A DNA stretch of 64,000 nucleotides from Silicimonas sp963779765 (GTDB lineage: Bacteria; Pseudomonadota; Alphaproteobacteria; Rhodobacterales; Rhodobacteraceae), in contig CAVZZP010000002.1 in NCBI GenBank assembly GCA_963779765.1, positions 372,001 to 436,000 on the forward strand, read 5' to 3'. Below the pieces are notes generated by a model, which saw only the letters and a list, made by a program, of their open reading frames with translations, did no database searches and had not been told where the DNA came from. The translations under genes were made by a program, and so were the position numbers. Of the stretch, positions 35,025 through 43,013 are shown piece after piece. The number at the start of each line of letters is the position of its first letter. Position 1 is the stretch's first letter.

Positions 35025-35585
35025 TTACGCCGCTTCGCGAGCGTGCGTTCCCTCTTCGATCTCTTCGATGATCTTCGCCACGAAGGCGTCGAGGTCGCCG
35101 GGATTGCGGCTCGTCACGATGCCGTTGTCGGCGACGACCGCGCTGTCTTCCCACTCGGCGCCGGCGTTGATCATGTCGGTCTTGATCGACTTGTACGACG
35201 TCAGCTTGCGCCCCTCGACGATGCCGATCTCGGCCAGAAGCCACGGTGCGTGGCAGATGGCGGCGACGGTCTTGCCTCCGTCGTAGAACGACTTGATGAA
35301 CTCGAGGGCCTCTTCTTCGACGCGCAGAAGGTCGGGGTTCATCTGGCCGCCCGGCAGGACGATGGCGTCGTAATCCGAGGCCAGCGCCTGACGGATAGGC
35401 TTGTCGACCGACACGCTGCGGCCCCAGTCTTTCTGGTCCCAGCCCTTGATGTCCTCGCCATCGGGCGAGATGACGTGCACTTCCGCACCTGCGTCCTTCA
35501 GCTTCTGAAGGGGGACTTCCAACTCGGACTGCTCGAACCCGTGGGTGGAGAGGATGGCGATCTTGGCTTCCGAAATCTTCGGCAT
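35025..35585 (-). CDS. DJ-1/PfpI-family protein (YhbO-like)
   Basis: A 186-residue class I amidotransferase-fold protein. The nucleophile elbow is A-I-C-H-A-P-W-L-L, with the Glu partner in G-F-E-Q-S-E-L and G-G-Q-M-N-P-D as the oxyanion loop. Relatives (PfpI, YhbO, YraA) act in stress protection, reported as glyoxalase/deglycase or protease. AAGGAG precedes the ATG and an intrinsic terminator follows, so it is monocistronic. The exact activity is not decidable from sequence. Confidence 0.87.
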   Translation of the reverse strand: MPKISEAKIAILSTHGFEQSELEVPLQKLKDAGAEVHVISPDGEDIKGWDQKDWGRSVSVDKPIRQALASDYDAIVLPGGQMNPDLLRVEEEALEFIKSFYDGGKTVAAICHAPWLLAEIGIVEGRKLTSYKSIKTDMINAGAEWEDSAVVADNGIVTSRNPGDLDAFVAKIIEEIEEGTHAREAA

Positions 35586-35713
35586 GGTGGACTCCTTGTG
35601 GTGAATTTCGTTGGTTCATCCGGACAACGGACGTCACGCGCAGGGGTTCCCCCTTGAAGCGGACCCCCGCCCCGTCCTAGAACCCGCCCGTTCCGCGTGA
35701 TGGAGATGGACCG

Positions 35714-37225
35714 ATGCTCGACCTGACCTACGAGGCTCCGAAGCCAAGGGTGATCGCAGGCGCCACGGGCGACTGGGAACTGGTGATCGGTCTCGAAGTC
35801 CACGCGCAGGTCGCTTCGAAAGCCAAGCTCTTTTCCGGCGCCTCGACGCAATTCGGGGCCGAGCCGAACTCGAACGTGGCTTTCGTCGATGCCGCGATGC
35901 CCGGAATGCTTCCCGTCATCAACGAGGGCTGCGTGGCGCTTGCCGTGAAGACGGGGCTGGGGCTGAAGGCGAAGATCAACCTGACCTCGGCTTTCGACCG
36001 GAAGAACTATTTCTATCCGGACCTGCCGCAGGGCTACCAGATCAGCCAGCTTTACCACCCCATCGTGGGCGAGGGCGAAGTGATCGTCGACATGGCCCCC
36101 GGCATCGCGCGGCGCGTGAGGATCGAGCGCATCCACCTCGAGCAGGACGCGGGCAAGTCGATCCACGACATGGATCCGCATATGTCCTTCGTCGATTTGA
36201 ACCGGACCGGCGTGGCGCTGATGGAGATCGTCAGCCGCCCCGACATCCGGGGGCCTGAAGAGGCGGCGGCCTATGTCGTGAAACTGCGCCAGATCCTGCG
36301 CTATCTCGGCACCTGCGACGGGAACATGCAGAACGGCAATCTGCGCGCCGACGTCAACGTCAGCGTCTGCCGTCCCGGCGACTACGAAAAATACGAGGCC
36401 ACTCAGGACTTCTCGCACCTTGGCACGCGTTGCGAGATCAAGAACATGAACTCGATGCGCTTCATCCAACAGGCCATCGAATACGAGGCGCGACGCCAGA
36501 TCGCTCTTCTTGAGGACGGAAAGTCCGTCACCCAGGAAACCCGCCTCTACGATCCCGACAAAGGCGAGACGCGGTCCATGCGGTCAAAGGAAGAGGCGCA
36601 CGACTACCGCTACTTCCCCTGCCCCGACCTGTTGCCGCTCGAGATCGAGCAGGCCTGGGTCGACGACATCGAGGCCTCGCTGCCTGAACTGCCAGACGCG
36701 AAGAAGGTCCGCTTCGTGACCGACTTCGGCATGACCGAGTACGACGCGAGCGTTCTGACGGCGGACGTCGAGAGTGCCGCGTACTTCGAGGAAGTGGCGC
36801 GGGGCCGTGACGGCAAGGTTGCGGCGAACTGGGTGATCAACGAACTCTTCGGCCGACTGAAGAAGGAAGGCCACGAGATCGGCGAAAGCCCGATGACGGC
36901 CCGGCAACTAGGCGGCATTCTGGACCTCATCGCCTCTGACGCCATCTCGGGCAAGATCGCCAAGGACCTGTTCGAGATCGTCTATACCGAGGGGGGCGAT
37001 CCCGCTGCCATCGTCGAGGCGCGCGGCATGACCCAAGTCACCGACACCGGCGCCATCGAGGCGGCGGTCGACGAGGTGATCGCGGCGAACCCGGCTCAGG
37101 TCGAAAAGGCCAAGGCCAACCCCAAGCTTGCAGGCTGGTTCGTGGGCCAGGTGATGAAGGCGACGGGCGGCAAGGCTAACCCTGCCGCCGTGAACCAGAT
37201 CGTCGCTGCGCGGCTCGGGCTCTAG
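35714..37225 (+). CDS. gatB: Aspartyl/glutamyl-tRNA amidotransferase subunit B
   Basis: A 503-residue GatB, the kinase/transferase subunit of GatCAB that converts Glu-tRNA(Gln) or Asp-tRNA(Asn). Clear signatures are V-I-G-L-E-V-H-A-Q, the segment K-N-Y-F-Y-P-D-L-P-Q-G-Y-Q, and R-A-D-V-N-V-S-V, with the YqeY-like tail ending N-Q-I-V-A-A-R-L. GGAG precedes the ATG. gatA and gatC are not in the window. A complete, unbroken essential gene, which shows that the sequence is accurate here. Confidence 0.97.
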   Translation: MLDLTYEAPKPRVIAGATGDWELVIGLEVHAQVASKAKLFSGASTQFGAEPNSNVAFVDAAMPGMLPVINEGCVALAVKTGLGLKAKINLTSAFDRKNYFYPDLPQGYQISQLYHPIVGEGEVIVDMAPGIARRVRIERIHLEQDAGKSIHDMDPHMSFVDLNRTGVALMEIVSRPDIRGPEEAAAYVVKLRQILRYLGTCDGNMQNGNLRADVNVSVCRPGDYEKYEATQDFSHLGTRCEIKNMNSMRFIQQAIEYEARRQIALLEDGKSVTQETRLYDPDKGETRSMRSKEEAHDYRYFPCPDLLPLEIEQAWVDDIEASLPELPDAKKVRFVTDFGMTEYDASVLTADVESAAYFEEVARGRDGKVAANWVINELFGRLKKEGHEIGESPMTARQLGGILDLIASDAISGKIAKDLFEIVYTEGGDPAAIVEARGMTQVTDTGAIEAAVDEVIAANPAQVEKAKANPKLAGWFVGQVMKATGGKANPAAVNQIVAARLGL

Positions 37226-37252
37226 GCTCCGGCCGCGCCGACGGTATCTGTT

Positions 37253-37810
37253 TCAGTCCGGGTTGAAGCCCGACCAGTCGCCTTGGGCGCCATGCGTCGA
37301 GCGGTAATCCATCACCTGCTCGCGGAAGTCTTTGGGCTGATCCGACAGGTTGCCGCGCGTCACGCCGAGCTGCTCGAGCCGTTCCCATTTCGCGACGCTG
37401 GCGGTCTGATCCGGAGGCGTAGGTGTCGGGCCAGGATTCGGGTTCGGGCCCGAGTCGTTGTCGTCCCGCGACACACGGCGCCCTCCATTCGGGCTGTCGC
37501 TTTCGGCGGGTGCGGGGCGGAACAGGCCGCTTAGAAATCCGGCGATGCCGCCATTCGTGATACGTTCGGGCGCCACGGCGCTGCGGGCGAAGCCGGACGG
37601 GCCGCAATCCATTTGCGCGAAAAGGTCTTCGGGAACGCTGGCGTCCAGCCTCTCGCAATAAACCTGACTTCCTTGCGCCGACTGCTGCCCCACGTTCGCG
37701 TCCGACACGCCGGCCGCGCCATAGCCGCCCGCGAAAAGCGGGAGCGGCGCAATCGTGAGAGCGACTGCGGTTACGATTGTTGTCGAAGAATTATGGAATG
37801 CCTGCTTCAT
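37253..37810 (-). CDS. Secreted protein of unknown function, 185 residues
   Basis: A signal peptide (residues about 1-28, ending P-L-F-A-G-G) leads into a 155-residue mature domain with two cysteines (V-Y-C-E-R and M-D-C-G-P, about 19 apart) and a Pro/Asn/Gly-rich linker (N-P-N-P-G-P-T-P-T-P-P). A short helical end follows. GAGGT sits before the ATG. No family recognised. The 231-bp gap up to the divergent DUF4177 gene shows no further gene. Confidence 0.6.
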   Translation of the reverse strand: MKQAFHNSSTTIVTAVALTIAPLPLFAGGYGAAGVSDANVGQQSAQGSQVYCERLDASVPEDLFAQMDCGPSGFARSAVAPERITNGGIAGFLSGLFRPAPAESDSPNGGRRVSRDDNDSGPNPNPGPTPTPPDQTASVAKWERLEQLGVTRGNLSDQPKDFREQVMDYRSTHGAQGDWSGFNPD

Positions 37811-38041
37811 GATGACCTCGAATCTTGAAGATGCTGCTCGTTCTTTTGCGGTCTGTTTAATGAATTCTTGCTGAAGGTGCGATCCGAAGTCGTCCGGCTA
37901 ACGACGCGTAGGCGGGTTTTGACCGGCGGAGCTGTGGATAGTTCCACGTTTGGCGCGGCGTCGCATCTCGCACTCGGCCTCCTGCTCTTCCGTCGCGCGC
38001 CTGCCTTTGGTAAACAACGCTTCGATCAACGAGAGGCCTCC

Positions 38042-38437
38042 ATGCGCAAGTTCGAATACAAGGCCGTCCCCGCCCCGGCCACCGGCACCAAGGCGCGCGG
38101 GCTGAAGACCACCGAGGAGCGGTTCGCTCTCTCCCTTTCGACGCTTCTCAACGAGATGGCGGACGAAGGCTGGGAATACGTCCGCGCCGAGACCCTTCCT
38201 TGCGACGAACGCAAGGGGCTGACGGGCACGCAGACGACGTATCAGAACGTCCTTGTCTTCAAGCGCTTCCTGACCGAGGCCATGTCCCTAACCGACCCGC
38301 GCGCCACAGTGTCGGCTCCCCCCGAGCCAGAGCTAGCGCATCATGCGTCCGAGCCGGTGGTGCCGCGCCGAGTGACCACGTCCCCGCCACAGCCGGGAAT
38401 CGTTCCCAGTCTCGGGGCCGCCCGTCGGTCGGATTAG
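38042..38437 (+). CDS. DUF4177-like protein
   Basis: A 131-residue protein starting MRKFEYKAVPAPATGTKARG, with N-E-M-A-D-E-G-W-E-Y-V-R-A-E-T-L and T-T-Y-Q-N-V-L-V-F-K-R, the small beta-alpha-beta fold pattern of DUF4177. The last 45 residues are Pro-rich and variable. GAGAGG lies 5 bases before the ATG. The stop overlaps the convergent bolA stop (TTAG). Function unknown. Confidence 0.7.
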   Translation: MRKFEYKAVPAPATGTKARGLKTTEERFALSLSTLLNEMADEGWEYVRAETLPCDERKGLTGTQTTYQNVLVFKRFLTEAMSLTDPRATVSAPPEPELAHHASEPVVPRRVTTSPPQPGIVPSLGAARRSD

Positions 38438-38691
38438 GGGCCTACGGTCAGACGAAGAGCGTGGACGCGGGTCAGAAGCTCCCGCCCGAGCGCTTCGTGG
38501 ATGGCACGGTGACGCTCGATCCGCGACAGTCCTCGGAACGCCGGGCCCTGGATGCGAACATGGAAATGGGTCTCGCCGCCCTCTTTCCAGCCGGAATGAC
38601 CGCGGTGCTGCTCGCTTTCGTCTTCCACCTCGAGGAGCGTTGGCGCGAACGCGCCGTCCAGCCTCGTACGCATTTCTTCGATCACGCTCAT
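38434..38691 (-). CDS. bolA: BolA-family protein
   Basis: An 85-residue BolA/IbaG-fold protein: M-S-V-I-E-E-M-R-T-R-L at the start, H-R-G-H-S-G-W-K-E-G-G-E-T-H-F-H-V in the middle (the His used in shared Fe-S binding with monothiol glutaredoxins) and F-R-G-L-S-R-I-E-R-H-R near the end. Divergent from the J-domain protein gene, 75 bp apart. BolA proteins act with Grx in Fe-S trafficking or as regulators; no glutaredoxin gene is adjacent. Confidence 0.85.
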   Translation of the reverse strand: MSVIEEMRTRLDGAFAPTLLEVEDESEQHRGHSGWKEGGETHFHVRIQGPAFRGLSRIERHRAIHEALGRELLTRVHALRLTVGP

Positions 38692-38766
38692 TTTTCCCGA
38701 ATACCCCTTCAAACCGCTGACGGCGTAGCTAAACTCTTTGGTCCGAGTCGGAAAGGCAGGTGACAG

Positions 38767-39399
38767 ATGACGGATGACCCGTTCGGTTTCGATCTCCGGG
38801 TATCGGCTGACAAGAAAAAGCGCTCCCGCGGGCGGCGTGGCATGTCCGGTGCCTTCGAAACCTCGACCCGTGTCTGCGAGCACGCCGGATGTCAGGAGAC
38901 GGGCCAATATCGGGCGCCCAAGTCTCCCGACGACCTCGACGAGTATTTCTGGTTCTGCAAGGATCACGTCCGCGAGTACAATCTGAAATGGAACTTCTTC
39001 CACGGTCAGACCGAGGAGGAATTCTCGGCTCAGGTCGACAGCGACCGCGTGTGGGGCCGCGAGACCAAGCCCTTCGGCAAGAAGGGGGACGAGCAGCGCG
39101 CCTGGTCGCGACTGGGGATCGACGACCCGCATCAGATCCTCGGCGAGAACGCCACACGCAATCCCGGCAAGTCGATCAGCGGAGGCACTCGCAAGCTGCC
39201 GCCGACCGAGCGTCGCGCGCTCGACATTCTCGACGCCAAGGATCACTGGACGAAGGCTGAAATCCGAAAGTGCTACAAGGGTTTGATCAAGGTTCTTCAT
39301 CCCGACATGAACGGCGGCGACCGCGGACACGAAGATCAACTGGCCGAGGTCGTGTGGGCATGGGACCAGATCAAGGAAAGCCGGAACTTCCAGTCCTGA
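38767..39399 (+). CDS. J-domain protein with N-terminal Cys/His cluster
   Basis: A 210-residue protein with a C-terminal J domain (about 145-205; K-C-Y-K-G-L-I-K-V-L-H-P-D-M-N-G-G, containing the H-P-D needed for DnaK). The N-terminal part has C-E-H-A-G-C and, about 30 residues later, W-F-C-K-D-H, a possible zinc site. There is no G/F or typical DnaJ zinc region, so it is a class III J protein. It lies between bolA and cobS/cobT, which may hint at a role in maturing the cobaltochelatase, but this is inference. Confidence 0.78.
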   Translation: MTDDPFGFDLRVSADKKKRSRGRRGMSGAFETSTRVCEHAGCQETGQYRAPKSPDDLDEYFWFCKDHVREYNLKWNFFHGQTEEEFSAQVDSDRVWGRETKPFGKKGDEQRAWSRLGIDDPHQILGENATRNPGKSISGGTRKLPPTERRALDILDAKDHWTKAEIRKCYKGLIKVLHPDMNGGDRGHEDQLAEVVWAWDQIKESRNFQS

Positions 39400-39406
39400 T
39401 GCGAAG

Positions 39407-39434
39407 CCGCCCCCGGTGAGAGGACCGGAGGCGG
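39407..39434 (+). terminator. Hairpin after the J-domain gene
   Basis: CCGGT/ACCGG core stem with an outer CCGCC/GGCGG extension and one mismatch, 8 bp after the stop. No U tract, so only a moderate candidate. The remaining DNA to msrB (39435-39591) shows nothing. Confidence 0.35.
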
Positions 39435-39591
39435 GCTGGGAGATGCTCGACGGGACGCTTGTCGTACGCCTTAGAGGGACATTCGTCTTATCGCACTAGG
39501 GCGTGGAGTTTACGTGGCCGATCCGGACAGCGTTCGTGCAGCGTGCCGTCTAGGTGTGCAGTGTTATGCGCCAGATGCGCAGACGTGGCGG

Positions 39592-40062
39592 TCAGGCGGC
39601 CTGGAACACCAGGCTGACGCCATTCAGGCAATGCCGCTTTCCGGTCGGCGCAGGTCCATCGTCGAAGATGTGGCCGAAGTGGCTGCCGCAGCGGCGGCAA
39701 TGCACCTCGGTGCGTCGCCCGAAGAGCGAGCGGTCGTCCTTGGTGCGCACGGCGTCGGGAAGGGACTGCCAGAAAGAAGGCCAGCCCGTACCGGAATCGA
39801 ACTTGTGCTTGGACGAATACACCGGAAGCTCACATCCCCGGCAGAGGTAGGTGCCGTCGGCGTAGTTCTTGTCGAGCGGGCTCGATCCTGCACGCTCGGT
39901 CCCTTCGTCTCGCATGACGTCGTACTGCGCCGGCGTCAGCATCGCGCGCCATTCGGCATCTGACCGCGCGACCTCGAAGGTCTGGGCGAGTACGGGACGC
40001 CCGATGACGGCGACAAGCGCCGATCCGGCAAGTGCGGTGGACAGGAATGCACGTCGGTTCAT
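39592..40062 (-). CDS. msrB: Peptide-methionine (R)-S-oxide reductase, Tat-exported
   Basis: A 156-residue MsrB reducing Met-R-sulfoxide. The N-terminus M-N-R-R-A-F-L-S-T-A-L-A-G is a Tat-type signal, so it acts in the periplasm. Zinc cysteines are in C-R-G-C and C-R-R-C, the substrate motif G-T-G-W-P-S-F is present and the catalytic Cys lies in K-R-H-C-L-N-G. GAGGAT precedes the ATG. Divergent from cobS with a 318-bp gap. Confidence 0.9.
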   Translation of the reverse strand: MNRRAFLSTALAGSALVAVIGRPVLAQTFEVARSDAEWRAMLTPAQYDVMRDEGTERAGSSPLDKNYADGTYLCRGCELPVYSSKHKFDSGTGWPSFWQSLPDAVRTKDDRSLFGRRTEVHCRRCGSHFGHIFDDGPAPTGKRHCLNGVSLVFQAA

Positions 40063-40380
40063 GATATCCTCACTGAGTAATCGTTGCCTTTATATACGCA
40101 GTGGGGCGCACACGACGAAGTCACGTTCCCGCGTAGGATTGTTACGGAGCTTCAAGGGGAAACGCCCCGCCCTTTCGGGCGGGGACGCCTCACGCACCAG
40201 GCAAATCGTTACGCGACCAAACGATCCGCATACGGTCGGCGCGAGGTCTCCCAGATTCGGGCGAACAATCGGTTAACCCTGAATAGAGGCCGCATTCTGG
40301 AGCCGACGCCTTGCACCCTCGGGCCAAATCGGGCAGGTGGTGATCGGGCACCCTGCCCGCCGCGAAGCGAAGGGTTTGAC
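40063..40380. other. 318-bp intergenic region, msrB/cobS divergent control region
   Basis: No gene is visible. The most notable element is an 8-bp perfect hairpin CCCCGCCC-TTTC-GGGCGGGG at 40165-40184; read on the minus strand the loop is GAAA, a stable tetraloop, so it may belong to the msrB leader or a small RNA. A second imperfect hairpin (GGGCAGGTG and CACCCTGCCC) lies about 20-45 bp before the cobS ATG. I looked for a cobalamin riboswitch (B12 box) and did not find one. Confidence 0.45.
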
Positions 40381-41365
40381 ATGGACTATCGCCGGATCGA
40401 CGTCGACGCGAAGCCGACCGAAGAAATCAACGTCCGCGACGTTTTCGGCATCGATGTCGAGATGAAGGTCAGGGGCTTTTACGAAGCGAACGACCGCGTC
40501 CCGCCGATCGATCCGACCTACAAGTTCGACCCCGACACCACGCTCGCGATCTTGGCGGGCTTTCAGTACAACCGCCGCGTCCTGATCCAGGGCTATCACG
40601 GCACGGGCAAATCGACCCATATCGAGCAGGTCGCCGCGCGGCTCAACTGGCCCTGCGTGCGCGTCAACCTCGACAGCCACATCAGCCGGATCGACCTGAT
40701 CGGGAAGGACCAGATCAAGGTCGACAAGGGCGTGCAGATACACCGAGTTCCAGGAAGGCATCCTGCCTTGGGCGCTGCGCAATCCTGCCGCCATCGTGTT
40801 CGACGAATACGATGCAGGCCGCGCGGACGTCATGTTCGTGATCCAGCGCGTGCTGGAAGTCGACGGCAAGCTGACGCTTCTGGACCAGAACGAGGTCATC
40901 GACCCGCATCCGTACTTCCGGCTGTTCGCCACCGCCAACACCGTCGGTCTGGGCGACACGACGGGACTTTACCACGGGACACAGCAGATCAACCAGGCGC
41001 AGATGGACCGCTGGTCGCTGGTTTGCACGCTGAACTATCTCAGCCACGACGCCGAAGCCGCGATCGTCCTGTCGAAGGCGCCGCACTACAACACCGAGAA
41101 GGGCCGTCGCGTCATCGGCCAGATGGTGACGGTGGCCGACCTGACCCGGACCGCCTTCATGAATGGCGACCTCTCGACGGTGATGAGCCCGCGGACCGTG
41201 ATCTCCTGGGCGCAGAACGCCGAGATTTTCCGCGACGTGGGCTACGCTTTCCGCCTGACGTTCCTCAACAAGTGCGACGAACTCGAGCGTCAGACGGTGG
41301 CCGAGTTTTATCAGCGCTGTTTCGATCAGGAATTGCCGGAAAGCGCCGCGTCGCTCGCCGTCTGA
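40381..41365 (+). CDS. cobS: Aerobic cobaltochelatase subunit CobS, one frameshift
   Basis: AAA+ ATPase subunit of the CobNST cobaltochelatase that inserts cobalt into hydrogenobyrinic acid a,c-diamide. It starts MDYRRIDVDAKPTEEINVRD; Walker A is G-Y-H-G-T-G-K-S-T, and I-V-F-D-E-Y-D-A-G-R holds Walker B. The frame breaks between: one extra base at about 40736-40738 restores Y-T-E-F-Q-E-G-I-L-P-W-A-L-R-N, and the total then fits 327 residues. cobT lies downstream, with three genes between. The break is probably a sequence error. Confidence 0.9.
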
Positions 41366-41492
41366 GCGGCCCTTCGACCATCTAAGAGCCACCTTCGTCC
41401 CTCCGAACCGGGATGTTGCGGTTTTGCGCTTGCCATGAACTGAACACGTTCCGATCAATGGATCGGCAATTTTCGGGCCCTATGTTCGATTT

Positions 41493-41873
41493 ATGGGCGC
41501 TTTGAGAAAAGCAATCGCGGCGCTTGCAGTCGTCGCCATTCCGTCCGGTCCCGTCGGGGCCGCGCCTGACATCTTCTGGACATTCGCCGGCTGCACGGGT
41601 CGATTGTCGGCCCTGATGGAACATCAGTGGCTCATGTCCGATCCCGCCTCCGACCGCACGAAGGCACAACGCGCGGCGATGATAACGCTCCTCGACGCGA
41701 CGACACCCGCAGAGCAGATGCGCCATGCGCTGTCACGCCGGATCGAGGCGAAACAGGCGCAGGCCAGTCTTCTGACCCGCGCCACCTTCAATGACGACCC
41801 TAAGGACGCAGACTGGGCCTTCAGGCGTTCGGAAGCCGAGATCGCCGCCTGCGTGGGCCTTCTCCTCGGGTAA
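41493..41873 (+). CDS. Secreted small protein of unknown function
   Basis: A 126-residue protein with a signal peptide (MGALRKAIAALAVVAIPSGP, cleavage near A-A-P). The mature part is mostly helical with two cysteines (A-G-C-T-G and A-A-C-V-G). It lies directly downstream of cobS and ends 4 bp from the convergent reductase gene. The ribosome site is weak. No family recognised. Confidence 0.6.
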   Translation: MGALRKAIAALAVVAIPSGPVGAAPDIFWTFAGCTGRLSALMEHQWLMSDPASDRTKAQRAAMITLLDATTPAEQMRHALSRRIEAKQAQASLLTRATFNDDPKDADWAFRRSEAEIAACVGLLLG

Positions 41874-41877
41874 GGCG

Positions 41878-42483
41878 TCAGGCCGCTTCGGCGCGCGCCT
41901 CGGCACGAGCGTCAGCGGTGACTTTCGTCCACCATGCAAGGTCGGTCAGCATCGCATCGGCCGAGGGCGCGATCGCCGCCTCGATCTCGCCCATCTCGCC
42001 GCCCGCACCCATTGGATGGACTTTCAGGAAGGCCTCGCCCTGAATGTGGACGCCGAAGCGGATCGGCACCATCTGAAGCTCGATGGCGATTGTCCGCAGG
42101 TGCTCGGCCGCGCGCGACGCGCCGGTCATACCGTAACCCACGATCGCCATCGGCTTGCGGACCCACTCGACATAGGCCTGATCCAGCGCGTTCTTGAGCG
42201 CTCCCGTGATGGAGCGGTTGTATTCGGGCGTGACGAAGAGGAAAGCGTCGAAGGTCGCGAGCTTCTTCTGCCATGCGACGGCGTTCGGATCCTTCGAGGG
42301 CGCCCAGAGGTTCGAGGTCGCCTCGTCAAAGAAGGGAATGTCGTAGTCGGCCAGGTCGAGGACCTCCACGTCCCAGGCACCGAAGTTGCGAGCGCGGTCC
42401 GCGATCCAGCGGCCGGGCTTCTCGACGAACCGTGACGATCGGGTAGAGCCGTAAATGACGGCCAGGCGGGGTTTCGGGTCCAT
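41878..42483 (-). CDS. NADPH-dependent FMN reductase family protein
   Basis: A 201-residue flavodoxin-fold oxidoreductase. The FMN phosphate loop is Y-G-S-T-R-S-S-R, and the second FMN motif is V-T-P-E-Y-N-R-S-I-T-G-A-L-K-N-A-L-D, as in ChrR/azoreductase-type quinone reductases. AAGGA lies 7 bases before the ATG at 42483. It is divergent from an HxlR-type regulator, a common pairing for quinone or electrophile detoxification. Substrate not determined. Confidence 0.85.
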   Translation of the reverse strand: MDPKPRLAVIYGSTRSSRFVEKPGRWIADRARNFGAWDVEVLDLADYDIPFFDEATSNLWAPSKDPNAVAWQKKLATFDAFLFVTPEYNRSITGALKNALDQAYVEWVRKPMAIVGYGMTGASRAAEHLRTIAIELQMVPIRFGVHIQGEAFLKVHPMGAGGEMGEIEAAIAPSADAMLTDLAWWTKVTADARAEARAEAA

Positions 42484-42586
42484 ATCGGTATCCTTATGTT
42501 GCAAGGTGTGAATTAGTTACCACCTGTAATCTGGAACCCACGCGAGCCGACGCAAGAAGGCACGAGGACGAGACGAGGAGACAGCG

Positions 42587-42967
42587 ATGACACGAGGTCA
42601 CACGAACGAAACCTGCCAGACGATCAGCGAGCTTCTCAGCCGCGTCGGCGACAAGTGGACGATCCAGATCATCCGCGCCCTGTCTGCCGGGCCCATGCGC
42701 TTCAACGCTCTGAGGCGTGAAATCAGTGATATTTCGCAGAAGATGCTGGCCGGGACGCTGAGGAACCTCGAACGCGACGGGTTCGTCAGCCGCTCCGTTC
42801 AGCCCACCAAACCGCCGAGCGTGACCTACGCCCTGACCGAACTCGGCGAGGACTTACAGCGCCCGGTGTTCGCCCTCGCACAATGGACCGGCGAGAATGC
42901 ACCGCGCATCCACGCCGCGCGTACCGCCTACGACGTGACGCAGACCGGCGGACAGGACGTCGCCTGA
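42587..42967 (+). CDS. HxlR-family transcriptional regulator
   Basis: A 126-residue winged-helix protein of the HxlR/MarR type: R-V-G-D-K-W-T-I-Q-I-I-R-A-L, R-F-N-A-L-R-R-E-I and S-Q-K-M-L-A-G-T-L-R-N-L-E-R-D-G-F-V mark the family. A single Cys near the N-terminus (E-T-C-Q-T) resembles the redox cysteine of YodB-type sensors. GAGGAGA precedes the ATG. It probably represses the divergent FMN reductase; an imperfect AGTTAC/GTAATCT repeat at about 42514-42532 is a candidate operator. Confidence 0.85.
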   Translation: MTRGHTNETCQTISELLSRVGDKWTIQIIRALSAGPMRFNALRREISDISQKMLAGTLRNLERDGFVSRSVQPTKPPSVTYALTELGEDLQRPVFALAQWTGENAPRIHAARTAYDVTQTGGQDVA

Positions 42968-43013
42968 GCGTCGGATATTGATGCGACCCGGCAAGAGTGG
43001 TTTACCGCAAGAC

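Noticed and set aside
40063..40380. Cobalamin riboswitch before cobS
   Set aside because: I looked for a B12 box and the expected long structured leader; only short GC hairpins are present.
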